Positions 34,646 to 43,116 of a stretch of 64,000 nucleotides of DNA are shown piece after piece. Where the stretch lies: positions 496,001-560,000 of the forward strand of contig JAXMBK010000004.1 of NCBI GenBank assembly GCA_046349935.1, read 5' to 3'. The notes beneath the pieces are model-generated. The model searched no databases and was not told the DNA's origin. It saw only the letters and a program-made list of their open reading frames with translations. Source of the DNA: CAIXSC01 sp046349935 (GTDB taxonomy: Bacteria > Planctomycetota > Planctomycetia > Pirellulales > Pirellulaceae). Numbering within the stretch: the first letter of the stretch is position 1; the number at the start of each line of letters is the position of its first letter. The translations under genes and the position numbers were made by a program.

Positions 34646-37075
34646 ATGCTCGATCGGTCCGCTGCCGCTACTCCGTCTCGAACTCGCCGTCGACGTCCGC
34701 CCGGAGGGCCGCGCGTCGCCGTCGGAGTTGCGTCGCTGGTGTTGATGTGGCAGGCGACGTGTTGCGGCGTCGCCAGCGCCGACGAGGCGGCCGATCTCGA
34801 ATTCTTCGAAAAGCGCATTCGACCCGTGCTCGCGCAGCGCTGTTGGGAATGCCATGGTGCAGACGAGGCCAAGCTGCGCGGCGGGTTGCGACTCGATAGT
34901 CGCGAAGCCGTGCTGCAGGGGGGCGAAACGGGGCCCGCCGCCGTGCCAGGCGATCCAGCCGCCAGCCTGCTCGTGGAAGCGATCGGTTTTCAAAGTAGTC
35001 AGATTGAGATGCCTCCATCGGGCAAACTTCCAGATCAAGAGATCGCCGATCTGCAAGAGTGGGTGAAACGAGGACTCCCCTTTCCCTCGGCGGCTGCGAC
35101 GGCCGCCGCGAAACGGACCATCTCTCTGGAAGAAGGTCGGCGTCACTGGGCCTTTGCTCCCCTCCGCGCCGCGCGAACCGCTGTGTCGCTGACGAGGGAA
35201 GAAAGCGACTCGTTGGTGGAACGACCGCGTTCGCGCATCGACGTCCATTTGCGAGCCGAACAAGCCCGACGCGGGCTGAAGGCCGCGCCGCCGGCGTCGC
35301 GCTCGCAATTGCTCCGGCGTCTGAAATTCGACCTGCTGGGATTGCCGCCCACGCCCGAGGAGACGGCCGAGTTCGTGGAGGATGAGTCGCCGGACGCGTA
35401 CCAGCGGCGCGTCGACCGCTGGCTGGCTTCGCCCCATTACGGCGAACGACAGGGCCGTCATTGGCTTGATCTCGTGCGCTACTGCGACATTCCCGAAAGT
35501 TGGCGCGAAGGCGAAGCGCAGGCCTACTGGTATCGAGACTGGGTCGTTGCGGCGGCGAACGCCGACTTGCCGTACTCGGAGTTCATACGGCGGCAATTGG
35601 CGGCCGACCAAATCCCCGCATGCACGCCGGCCGACAATGCGGCGCTGGGGTTTCTTGGATTGAGTCCTTCTTACTGGAAGGAACTGAAGCTCGATCAGTC
35701 GGTGATCAAGCAGGTCGTCGCCGATGAATGGGAGGAACGAATTGAAGCGATCGGCGCTACGTTCTTGGGGCTCACGTTGGCCTGCGCTCGCTGCCACGAC
35801 CACAAGTACGATCCAATCAGCGCCGAAGACTACTACGCGTTGGCGGGAGTGCTCAGCAACGTGCGGCAACAGGACGTTGCGGTGACGCCGGCCGAGATTG
35901 CGGGGCCGGCCGCCGCCGCGCGCCGGCGGGTGAAGGAGATCGACCAGGAATTGAGCAAATTGCGTGCGGTGAAGGAGCCGTCTGCGGAGCAGAAGCAGAT
36001 GATGGAGTCGCTGGCGGCCGAAGCAGTGCGTCAGCGTGCTACGCCCGGATTCGACATCCCGCCGGCCTATGGCGTGGCGGACGCCGCGCTGCATGTGCTG
36101 CCCGACGGTCCTAGTCGCACCAAGTTGGAATACCGCGGCGAAATGCAAAATGTGTCGCTGCAGATCCGCGGGAACCCCGCCAAGACCGGGCCGGTCGTCC
36201 CGCGCCGCTTTCTGCGCGTCCTCGCCTCGCCCGACCGCCCTCCCTTTCAGACCGGCAGCGGGCGACTCGATTTGGCCGACGCCCTCGTCGCCGATGCCGC
36301 ACCGCTGGTCGCTCGAGTCGCCGTGAATCGCGTCTGGATGCAAGTCTTTGGACGCGGCATCGTGACGACGCCTAGCAATTTTGGGTTGCTCACCGAAAAG
36401 CCGGTTTTCCACGAACTACTGGATGAACTGGCGGCCGACTTCATCGCCGGCGACTGGTCGCTCAAGCGTTTGCGGCGGGAACTGGTTTTGACGGCCGCCT
36501 ATCGCCAGTCGAGCCGACCGACGGAGTCCGAACAATCGGTCGACCCGGACAACGCGACGGTGTGGCGCATGCCGGTGCGACGCTTAGACGTCGAAGCGTG
36601 GCGCGACGCCGTGTTATTCGCGTCGGACGAACTTGATCAGCGCGTCGGCGGTCCGCCGCTCGACCTTAACGATGCGCAACATCGTCGGCGCACGCTGTAC
36701 GCCGTCGTGAAGCGACGCGAACTGTCGGACCTCCTGCGGCTGTATGATTTCCCCGACCCGGTCGCGCATAGCGCTGCACGCGAACCGACGACGACTCCCC
36801 TACAGCAACTGTTCGTGCTGAACAGCCCCTTCATGGCGCAGCGCAGCGAAGCCTTCGCGGGTTTCTTGCTTCGCGAACTCCCTAGCGGGTCCGACGACGC
36901 CCGGATCGATTTGGCGTTCGCTCGGCTGTTTCAGCGAACTCCGTCCGCAGCGCAGCGCCGCCACGTCGCGGCGTTCCTGGGGCTCGCTCGCCAACGAGGC
37001 GAACCGGAACCGCGCGTGTGGGAACAGGTCGCGCAGGTGCTGTTGGGCAGCAACGAATTGCTGTTTGTGGATTAA
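34646..37075 (+). CDS. PSCyt1/DUF1549/DUF1553 planctomycete cytochrome protein
   Basis: 809 residues. An N-terminal signal (VGVASLVLMWQATCCGVASA) is followed by a cytochrome-c-like module with one haem site C-W-E-C-H (RPVLAQRCWECHG) and the distal Met region (IEMPPSGKL). DUF1549 follows (RLKFDLLGLPPTPEETAEF; HYGERQGRHWLDLVRYCD), then a CARCHDHKYDPIS motif, then DUF1553 (TGSGRLDLADALV; VNRVWMQVFGRGIV; FSTPSNFG-like TTPSNFG). Such proteins act in the periplasm, probably as oxidoreductases on complex carbohydrates, usually with a DUF1501 partner, which is not adjacent here. At 809 residues it is somewhat shorter than many members. Confidence 0.93.
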   Translation: MLDRSAAATPSRTRRRRPPGGPRVAVGVASLVLMWQATCCGVASADEAADLEFFEKRIRPVLAQRCWECHGADEAKLRGGLRLDSREAVLQGGETGPAAVPGDPAASLLVEAIGFQSSQIEMPPSGKLPDQEIADLQEWVKRGLPFPSAAATAAAKRTISLEEGRRHWAFAPLRAARTAVSLTREESDSLVERPRSRIDVHLRAEQARRGLKAAPPASRSQLLRRLKFDLLGLPPTPEETAEFVEDESPDAYQRRVDRWLASPHYGERQGRHWLDLVRYCDIPESWREGEAQAYWYRDWVVAAANADLPYSEFIRRQLAADQIPACTPADNAALGFLGLSPSYWKELKLDQSVIKQVVADEWEERIEAIGATFLGLTLACARCHDHKYDPISAEDYYALAGVLSNVRQQDVAVTPAEIAGPAAAARRRVKEIDQELSKLRAVKEPSAEQKQMMESLAAEAVRQRATPGFDIPPAYGVADAALHVLPDGPSRTKLEYRGEMQNVSLQIRGNPAKTGPVVPRRFLRVLASPDRPPFQTGSGRLDLADALVADAAPLVARVAVNRVWMQVFGRGIVTTPSNFGLLTEKPVFHELLDELAADFIAGDWSLKRLRRELVLTAAYRQSSRPTESEQSVDPDNATVWRMPVRRLDVEAWRDAVLFASDELDQRVGGPPLDLNDAQHRRRTLYAVVKRRELSDLLRLYDFPDPVAHSAAREPTTTPLQQLFVLNSPFMAQRSEAFAGFLLRELPSGSDDARIDLAFARLFQRTPSAAQRRHVAAFLGLARQRGEPEPRVWEQVAQVLLGSNELLFVD

Positions 37076-37092
37076 GACGGAGCGACTAGTCG

Positions 37093-37144
37093 GCGCAATG
37101 AGGCAGCGAAATGAGGCAGCGCAATTAGGCAGCGCAATTAGGCA
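37093..37144. repeat. Four 13-bp repeats over the glycosyltransferase stop
   Basis: On the minus strand the unit is TGCCTAATTGCGC; the first two copies are exact and the last two carry single changes. The first copy holds the TAA stop of the glycosyltransferase gene. Confidence 0.92.
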
Positions 37145-38121
37145 GCGCGAGAGAACGCGTGCACCGTCGGTTCGGCGTCGAAATTCACCAAGTCGCGGAC
37201 GGCGTAACTGGGCTTGGAGGCGTTGGCGAAATAGATCCGCGCGTTGACTTCGCCGAGCAGTCCGAGGCTGAAGAATTGCAGTCCGACGAACAGCGAAAGG
37301 GCGGTCAGCAAGAGCAGCGGATTGCCCGTCATGTCGACTCCGCCCAGCACCTTCATGCCGATCGTCGCCAAGCCCGCGGCGCTCATGAGGGCCCACGATA
37401 CGAGCCCCGCCATGCCGAACAACTTCATCGGGGAGGCGAAATACCGCAGCAGGTAAGTGACCGTCATCAGATCCAAGACGACGCGGAAGGTTCGCGAGAT
37501 GCCGTACTTGGTTTGGCCGAAGCGACGAGGGTGGTGACGCGTCACCACTTCGATGCACCGTGCGCCGCGCTGATGCGCGAGGATCGGGATGAAGCGATGC
37601 ATTTCCCCGTAGAGCTCCAGTTCTTGAGCGATTTCGCGCCGAATGGCCTTCAGCGTGCAGCCCAGATCGTGAATCGGGAATTTGGTCACTTTCGAGATCA
37701 ACCAGTTGGCGCAGCGGGACGGCAGCTTGCGGTTCAACAATGCGTCTTGTCGCTCTTTACGCCAGCCGTGGACTAAGTCGTAGCCCTCGGCGATCTTGTC
37801 GACCATCATGGGGATGTCGAGTGGATCGTTCTGCTGATCGCCGTCGATGGTGACGATCACGTCCTGAGAGGCATGCTGGATGCCGGCATGCATGGCGGCC
37901 GTCTGGCCGTAGTTGCGTCGGAACAAGACCACCTTGATGCGGTCATCGGCGGCGGCCAATGCGCGGAGTTCCTCGACGGTGCCGTCGCGCGAGCCATCGT
38001 CGACGATCACGATCTCATAGGGATGGCCGTAGGCGACTAGCGTCTGGGTGAGATTCTCGCAGAGAGGACGAATGTTCTCGCGTTCGTTGTAGACCGGCAC
38101 CACCACCGACACGCTCAACAT
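37138..38121 (-). CDS. Family 2 glycosyltransferase, membrane-bound (DPM1/ArnC-like)
   Basis: 327 residues. The GT-A domain shows VSVVVPVYNERENI, EIVIVDDGSRDGT, RRNYGQTAAMHAG and TIDGDQQNDP, the metal- and UDP-binding region. RFIPILAHQRGARCIEVVTRHHPRRFGQTKYG is typical of transferases that move a sugar to a polyprenyl phosphate. Two C-terminal membrane helices follow (FGMAGLVSWALMSAAGLATIG; LLLLTALSLFVGLQFFSLGLLG). ATG 38121 has a GGAGGG site upstream. The stop lies in a 13-bp tandem repeat. It is convergent with the DUF1549/1553 gene. Confidence 0.93.
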   Translation of the reverse strand: MLSVSVVVPVYNERENIRPLCENLTQTLVAYGHPYEIVIVDDGSRDGTVEELRALAAADDRIKVVLFRRNYGQTAAMHAGIQHASQDVIVTIDGDQQNDPLDIPMMVDKIAEGYDLVHGWRKERQDALLNRKLPSRCANWLISKVTKFPIHDLGCTLKAIRREIAQELELYGEMHRFIPILAHQRGARCIEVVTRHHPRRFGQTKYGISRTFRVVLDLMTVTYLLRYFASPMKLFGMAGLVSWALMSAAGLATIGMKVLGGVDMTGNPLLLLTALSLFVGLQFFSLGLLGEVNARIYFANASKPSYAVRDLVNFDAEPTVHAFSRAA

Positions 38122-38263
38122 GACAAACCCTCCATGGCGTCCGCCGGGGCTGCTCGTCCGTAAGCTTCCCCCATCACAAGCGTCGCTCCGCAAGGCGCAG
38201 CCCTGCGGCAGCTCGGCCGCGAATCAGACGGCAGAGTAGGCGATTGGAGGGCGGGGGGCAAGA

Positions 38264-39325
38264 TCAGCCGGCGCGGACCAAACGAGTCTTGTCGGCCAAT
38301 TCGTCGATCCAGCACTCCACCAGCGTCGTCAAGTTGGCGTTTGCGTCGACATGGCCTTCATAGGTCAGGCACGTTTCGACGCAATCCGCCGCCGTCTCGT
38401 CGGTTCCGCCCCAGCGGGGCAAGATAGACTGGACCGCCTTGCGCAAGAGATCATCGCCAACCAACGGTCCGCCGGCCAAACAGGTCATGATTTGACGGTA
38501 ATAGTCGGCGGCGAAGCCCAACAGCAGCCGGAGTCGAACGCGACGGGGCGGGGCTTCCTTTCCGGCCTGATCGACGAATTTCGCCATCTCCCTTGCGAGC
38601 GCAACGGAGCTGATCGCTTGCGGCGGCAATTCAGCCAGCAGCTTGCGGCGGAATTCTCGCAATTCCGAGTCCGCCAGTTCGGCCGCTCGTTGCAGACTGC
38701 CGCCGGCGAGCGCGGCGAGCGACGCGGCCTCGGCAGGCGTCTCCGCGATCTTCTGTTCCAAGAGCAGACGCTGCAGCACGTCGTCAGGCAATGGTCGAAA
38801 CCGAACCGTCTGACAGCGCGAACGGATCGTGGGCAACTGTTTCTGCTCGCTGGCGCCGATCAGGATGAGCAGCGAGCGGGGAGGCGGCTCCTCCAGCGTC
38901 TTCAGGAGGCAATTCGCGCCTTCGGCATTGAGGTAATCGGCGTCGTCGATGATCGCGATCTTGCGTCCGCCGTAGAACGGCTTCAGCGAAATGTCGTGGC
39001 ACAAGCCTTCCTGCATGCGGTGTTCGCGGTCGCCCAGGAACAACTCGACCGGTATCGTCGCTCGATCGTCCGGCTTGGAGACCACGATGAAGTCGGGGTG
39101 AGTGCCGGCGGCAAACATCAAGCAGCTGTGGCATTCGCCGCAGGCGTCCAAGTCTTCATCTCGCGTTCGTTCGCATAACAAACATTGGGCGATGCGATTC
39201 GCGACCAGTCGTTTGCCGACGCCGGCTGGACCAACGAACAAGAACGTGCTCGCCAGTCGCCCCATGCGGAGGGCTCGGCGAAAACGGTCGAAGATGGCGT
39301 CGTGACCGACGAGCGTGTGGGACAT
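38264..39325 (-). CDS. holB: DNA polymerase III, delta' subunit
   Basis: 353-residue clamp-loader AAA+ subunit. It shows a P-loop-like FVGPAGVGKRLVANRIAQ, a zinc module with four Cys (CLLC...CGECHSC), KIAIIDDADYLNAEGANCLLKTLEEPP and LLILIGASEQKQLPTIRSRCQ with the sensor region. Arg replaces the usual Thr/Ser after GK, consistent with delta' subunits that do not hydrolyse ATP. ATG 39325 places the N-terminus at SHTLVGHDAIFDRFRRAL, as in homologues; the longer frame is low-complexity. It replaces no other replication gene in the window. Confidence 0.93.
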   Translation of the reverse strand: MSHTLVGHDAIFDRFRRALRMGRLASTFLFVGPAGVGKRLVANRIAQCLLCERTRDEDLDACGECHSCLMFAAGTHPDFIVVSKPDDRATIPVELFLGDREHRMQEGLCHDISLKPFYGGRKIAIIDDADYLNAEGANCLLKTLEEPPPRSLLILIGASEQKQLPTIRSRCQTVRFRPLPDDVLQRLLLEQKIAETPAEAASLAALAGGSLQRAAELADSELREFRRKLLAELPPQAISSVALAREMAKFVDQAGKEAPPRRVRLRLLLGFAADYYRQIMTCLAGGPLVGDDLLRKAVQSILPRWGGTDETAADCVETCLTYEGHVDANANLTTLVECWIDELADKTRLVRAG

Positions 39326-39420
39326 AGCACGAGCGACTGGCGGAGGCGGACGATGCGAGACGGCGAGTCGAGTGTAGGGGAGAAGCGGCGCCTGTCCAAT
39401 CCCTCGTCGGCGTTCCGCAA

Positions 39421-39855
39421 TCAGCCTCGTCGCTCGCCGTGCATCGTCGCGACCACGCGTCGCGCTCCGGCGCGATTGCGGTGCTCGCAGAGGTAAATGC
39501 CTTGCCAGGCGCCAAACGCCAATCGGCCGTCGTGGACCGGGAGCGATAGAGAGCAACCGAGCAGGGCGTTTTTGACGTGGGCCGGCATGTCGTCGGGGCC
39601 CTCCAGCGTGTGCACATAGGGCAAGTCTTCGGAGGCGATGGAGTTGAGCGCCATTTCGAGGTCGCGAGGCACGTCGGGGTCGGCATTTTCATTGATGAGC
39701 AGCGACGCGGAAGTGTGCTGCAGAAACAAGTGCAGCAAACCGACCCGCAGTTGCTCGAGCTCCGGCAAGGCGCGGACGATTTCCTCGGTGACCAGATGAC
39801 AGCCGCGGCGACGCGCAGCGAGCGAGATCAAACGTTGCGACCACAGGGAGTGCAT
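39421..39855 (-). CDS. YjbQ family protein (UPF0047)
   Basis: 144 residues of the YjbQ family, trimeric beta proteins reported to have thiamine-phosphate-synthase side activity: LLHLFLQHTSASLLINENADPDVPRDLE, HTLEGPDDMPAHVKNALLG and GRLAFGAWQGIYLCEHRNR contain the conserved His, Asn and Glu cluster. ATG 39855 gives the family's usual length. It lies 95 bp upstream of holB on the same strand. Confidence 0.92.
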   Translation of the reverse strand: MHSLWSQRLISLAARRRGCHLVTEEIVRALPELEQLRVGLLHLFLQHTSASLLINENADPDVPRDLEMALNSIASEDLPYVHTLEGPDDMPAHVKNALLGCSLSLPVHDGRLAFGAWQGIYLCEHRNRAGARRVVATMHGERRG

Positions 39856-40305
39856 GTTGTTAATCTGGGTTGGCTGTGAAGTTTTGGGGATGTTCTGGGA
39901 AGGACGCGATTCGCGGTTGGTCGCGAGCCTCGCGGTCGGCGCGGGTGCGAGCAAGGGGGCAAGCGGGGAGCGACGGAAAATTTTTCGTGAAATTTTTTCG
40001 TGGGAGTTCTTGCGGTCGCATCCATAGTTGCTCATGGGAAACGTCGCCGAGGGGCGTGTCCTGGCGACTCCCCGTTGGCGGGACGCCTCGCACGGTGCTC
40101 ACAGGCGACGCGACGCGACGCCCCCTTGACCTGGGCGCAATGGCGAGCATTCCACCACAAAACGCCGCTCGCCGCTCGACCCCTTGACACTTCCGCGCGA
40201 CGGGGACGATCGCCGCTTTGTTTTTCCTAACTGGCATGTCAGGTACGACTGCTGAAACCCCTTGTTTTCCAAGGGCAAACGACTGATTTCGCGCCCACGA
40301 AAAAC

Positions 40306-40334
40306 TTGACATCCCAACTGATCCGGGAATAATA
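40306..40334 (+). promoter_or_regulatory. Sigma-70-like promoter
   Basis: TTGACA (40306-40311) is a perfect -35 box; ATAATA (40329-40334) follows after 17 bp as a fair -10 box. Transcription would start near 40341 and point towards the 74-residue gene nearly 500 bases on. Confidence 0.5.
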
Positions 40335-40645
40335 CAGCGTCTTCAGGGCCAGCAGGTCTTCCCACCTTTGGTGCTGAGCGTCTCGATGGTCCCAAGGGCG
40401 GCAAAAAAGCTGCTGCGGCTGAAAAGCTCACAGGGACGTCGGCAGACGAAGTATCACAAGACCAGGACGCAGCTAGGGCCGAACGGCGTGTGAAGAGGGC
40501 GAGGCGGGCGAAAGCCGGCCGGCTCGGTCTTCGCTGACGCCAGCTGGAAGGATCAAGCATCCGATCGACTTTCGCGGCGATGTCAGCGACATCTCGCGGC
40601 GAGTCTCGAGTGTGCGGCATCTTTCGCAGGATACGGACGAGGCGA

Positions 40646-40666
40646 GCTGATGGATGAACCATCAGC
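40646..40666 (+). other. Perfect 8-bp hairpin
   Basis: GCTGATGG and CCATCAGC enclose a 5-base loop (ATGAA). No T-run follows. It lies between the promoter-like site and the small gene at 40833. Confidence 0.55.
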
Positions 40667-40832
40667 CCCTGGGCCGTGTCGTAATGCAGGCGACGTTCCG
40701 CGTCACTCGCGGATGAAGTGCAATTGCCACTGATTTAATTTCAACGGTGATTCGGCCGAGCAAGCCGCCTTGCCGGTGTACCGAACACCACATCGACACG
40801 TCTCGTTCCAACGGGAAAGAGCAGGGAGACAC

Positions 40833-41057
40833 ATGAGCAACATTCGTAACGTTTTCGACGCCATCTTGAAGTACGGGCACGACGAGGATTTCGATCCGAT
40901 CGCCTGTGAGGAATTCGAGCCGACCGACGCGCCGGCTGGTTCGCCGGAGAAGATTGAAATCCTCCGCCGCCGAGTGGAGCAGGGGATGCCCCTGTGGCAC
41001 GACGAAGATCGCTGCGACTTCTCGGGACTCACCGGCGCCATCCGCCCGCGCGAGTGA
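40833..41057 (+). CDS. Small acidic conserved protein
   Basis: 74 residues (MSNIRNVFDAILKYGHDE...), rich in Asp and Glu, with a PLWHDEDRCDFSGLTGAIRPRE tail that looks conserved among planctomycetes from memory. No named domain. ATG 40833 has AGGGAG five bases upstream, and a strong terminator follows 40 bases after the stop, so it is clearly an expressed single gene. Confidence 0.75.
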   Translation: MSNIRNVFDAILKYGHDEDFDPIACEEFEPTDAPAGSPEKIEILRRRVEQGMPLWHDEDRCDFSGLTGAIRPRE

Positions 41058-41096
41058 TCGTTCGCCGAACAAGGGCCGTCAAAGCTCAATCAATAA

Positions 41097-41136
41097 GGCC
41101 GCTCGTCCCGTGCATCGGGGACGAGCGGCCTCTTTT
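41097..41136 (+). terminator. Terminator of the small acidic protein gene
   Basis: GGCCGCTCGTCCC (41097-41109) pairs with GGGACGAGCGGCC (41118-41130) over 8 bases, then TCTTTT. A 13-bp GC-rich stem, one of the strongest in the window. Confidence 0.92.
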
Positions 41137-41183
41137 CGTTGGCTCTGCGAACGCAGAGCCGATTGTCGAGCGGCCCTGCGGCG

Positions 41184-42197
41184 CTAGAGAAAGTAGACCT
41201 TCTCGGCCGTCTTCCGCAGCAGCCATTCGCGGTCGTCGGCCGTCAGGAAATCACAGCCCTCGCGAATCAGGGCGATGGAATCGCGATACGTGTTTTCCCC
41301 CGTAAGCTGGTACGGACAGTCGCTCGCCCACATCAGTCGCTGGGGTCCAAACGCGTCGTACAGTCGCCGGATCATCGGAATCAGGTCGTGGTAGGGAGGT
41401 TTTTTCTTCCCAAGGGCGTAGTAGGCGGAAACTTTCACGTGCGTGTGCTTGTGACGAGCGAGCGCGACGAGTTTCTGGAGGTCGTCGTCGCGGATCTGCC
41501 CGTCGACGCCGATACGCGCAAAGTGGTCGATCACCACCGGCGTGTCAGGGTGCTGGCCGCACATTTGGTCCACGGCCGGCAGGTCTTGCGGATTGATCAG
41601 GCAGCACATCGCCTGTCGCGTTTTCGCCGCCATGCGCCATAACGCGTCCATGCCGGCGCCGGTGAGCCACTTGTCGGCGCCGCGAATCAGCGACGTGATG
41701 CGCAGCGCCGTCACGCGCTTCGCGAGCAGCTTTTGCAGTTCGACATCGGGGTGCGGTTGGGTGTCGTCGATCATCCCCACGACGCGAAAACGGTCGGGGA
41801 AGCGCGCGGCGGCGTCGATCAGGTACGCATTATCCCAGCCGTGGTAGATGTGATGCTGGATCAGCACCACCCGCCCTACGCCTTCTTTGCCGACCAATTC
41901 CAGACACTCTTCGGCCGTAAAACTGGCCGGCTTGAGATCGTCGACCGTCTGGCCGCTGGCGAGCGGAAATTTGGCGACGTCCCGCGTCCAGATGTGGGAA
42001 TGCGCATCGATCCACGGTGAGTTCATCGGCGGGGACGGCGCTGGCTGAGTCTGCGCGGCGAGTTGTTGCGCGGCGAGCGAAACAGTAATGCCTCCGAACA
42101 CGGCCAGCGCTTCTCGTCGCGTCGGCGACTCCACGGTGCAACGCGGCGCAGCGCCGCACGAAAGGACGGGCTTGATTGGGGAGACCGAACGCGGCAT
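41184..42197 (-). CDS. Amidohydrolase family (metal-dependent hydrolase)
   Basis: 337-residue TIM-barrel hydrolase of the amidohydrolase-2 type. The N-terminal segment RREALAVFGGITVSLAAQQLAAQ looks like an export signal with an Arg pair. DAHSHIW gives the first metal His pair, TPVVIDHFARIG and the region around VKVSAYY the middle sites, and LMWASDCPYQL the catalytic Asp. Such enzymes hydrolyse lactones or decarboxylate aromatic acids; the substrate here is unknown. ATG 42197. The gene is divergent from the 161-residue membrane protein gene. Confidence 0.9.
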   Translation of the reverse strand: MPRSVSPIKPVLSCGAAPRCTVESPTRREALAVFGGITVSLAAQQLAAQTQPAPSPPMNSPWIDAHSHIWTRDVAKFPLASGQTVDDLKPASFTAEECLELVGKEGVGRVVLIQHHIYHGWDNAYLIDAAARFPDRFRVVGMIDDTQPHPDVELQKLLAKRVTALRITSLIRGADKWLTGAGMDALWRMAAKTRQAMCCLINPQDLPAVDQMCGQHPDTPVVIDHFARIGVDGQIRDDDLQKLVALARHKHTHVKVSAYYALGKKKPPYHDLIPMIRRLYDAFGPQRLMWASDCPYQLTGENTYRDSIALIREGCDFLTADDREWLLRKTAEKVYFL

Positions 42198-42448
42198 GGC
42201 GAGTCCCTTGCAGGCGAATGGGGGCGGATGGTTCGGCCCAGGCAGGCCGGATGTCTTTGCGTCGAAGGCTCAATTTAACACGAACGCGAGCGCGCGACGC
42301 GAGACATTTTTCGGTTCCCGCGGCGCGGCGGGGTCTTGGGGAAGATGGTCAGCCGCGCGTCGGTCCATTCGAGTTGCCGGGAAGGCTGGTCCGATACAAG
42401 GCGACGGGCGCTGGCTGGCGCGCCGATCGCCGGCAGGAAGGGAAACGG

Positions 42449-42934
42449 ATGTCCAACTCGAGTTCAACGCCGCAGGTGGAGCGCACGCGCAGCGATCTGG
42501 GGCCGGAGCGGCTGGCGATGGCCGTTTCGCGCCGCCCTCCCGGGCTGTGGACCGACGTCGAGGTCGACGCGGAACTGCGCCGATCGCGACAGTTGATCCG
42601 TGCCTTCGCTGCACAAGATGCCGCGTTGGCATGCGATGGCGATCGGCTTGGACCGGCGTACGCTCGCTCCCAGGCGCCGGTGAAGCACGAGTCGGGTTGT
42701 GGCGATGGAAGTGTTTCTGAATACGAAACTTACCGCCTGCAGTTGGTGCGAAAAAAACACGAGCCGAACGAAAAAACGGGCCCAGACAGTCTAGGGGGGG
42801 AGGCGGCGGCGGCCGTGCGTTCCGCCGTTTTGTCCGACCCCGCGGCGCTCGTCCCGCTCGCGCTCGGGGCCTTGGTCCTTGGACTGGGGCTAGCCGTGCT
42901 TTCCGTCGTGCTGCTGCTGAGACTGTCTGTCTAG
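42449..42934 (+). CDS. Hypothetical tail-anchored membrane protein
   Basis: 161 residues: a charged, soluble N-terminal part (DLGPERLAMAVSRRPPGLWTDVEVDAELRRSRQLIRAF) and one C-terminal membrane helix (LVPLALGALVLGLGLAVLSVVLLLRL) that ends three residues before the stop. No known domain. ATG 42449 has AGGAAGGG upstream. The stop codon lies across the first two copies of a 13-bp repeat. Confidence 0.65.
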   Translation: MSNSSSTPQVERTRSDLGPERLAMAVSRRPPGLWTDVEVDAELRRSRQLIRAFAAQDAALACDGDRLGPAYARSQAPVKHESGCGDGSVSEYETYRLQLVRKKHEPNEKTGPDSLGGEAAAAVRSAVLSDPAALVPLALGALVLGLGLAVLSVVLLLRLSV

Positions 42935-42954
42935 ACTGTCTGTCTAGACTGTCT
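42921..42954. repeat. 13-bp repeat over a stop codon
   Basis: GACTGTCTGTCTA occurs twice exactly (42921-42933, 42934-42946) and a third time partly (GACTGTCT). The TAG stop of the preceding gene spans the junction of copies one and two. Nothing else is seen in the remaining gap to 43117. Confidence 0.92.
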
Positions 42955-43116
42955 TCCCAGGCTGGTCGAGTCAGCCGCCGATTTCCGTGAGGCCCTACCG
43001 AATCGCTTGCCCTGACCGGTTCCACTCGGAATAATGGCGCGAAGGCAAGCGTGCTGCGTCGGCGCGAAAACCGACGGCACTTCTGCTTGCCCGAAGATGG
43101 CGAGGAGGATGTCGTC

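Larger units (their letters stand above)
39856..40832. other. Near 1-kb region without a convincing gene
   Basis: No reading frame on either strand has protein-like composition with a ribosome site. Contents: a promoter-like site at 40306-40334, a GATGTC/GACATC hairpin at 40579-40593, an 8-bp hairpin at 40646-40666, and a frame around 40350-40535 giving an Ala/Lys/Arg-rich stretch (GPKGGKKAAAAEKL...) without a start, perhaps a gene relic. The part before 40300 shows nothing recognisable. The region may hold an unannotated small RNA or a long leader for the 74-residue protein. Confidence 0.5.

Noticed and set aside
34118..36412. 764-codon open frame on the minus strand
   Set aside because: Antisense to the NUDIX and DUF1549/1553 genes, both with complete motifs.
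40386..40493. Basic 35-codon frame MVPRAAKKLLRLK... on the plus strand
   Set aside because: No ribosome site, and an overlapping frame is equally open. Composition reflects an Ala/Lys-rich low-complexity stretch, so coding is not supported.
40099..40662. 187-codon frame on the minus strand in the gene-poor region
   Set aside because: Ser/Arg/Pro-rich without any family motif or ribosome site, typical of chance openings in GC-rich DNA.
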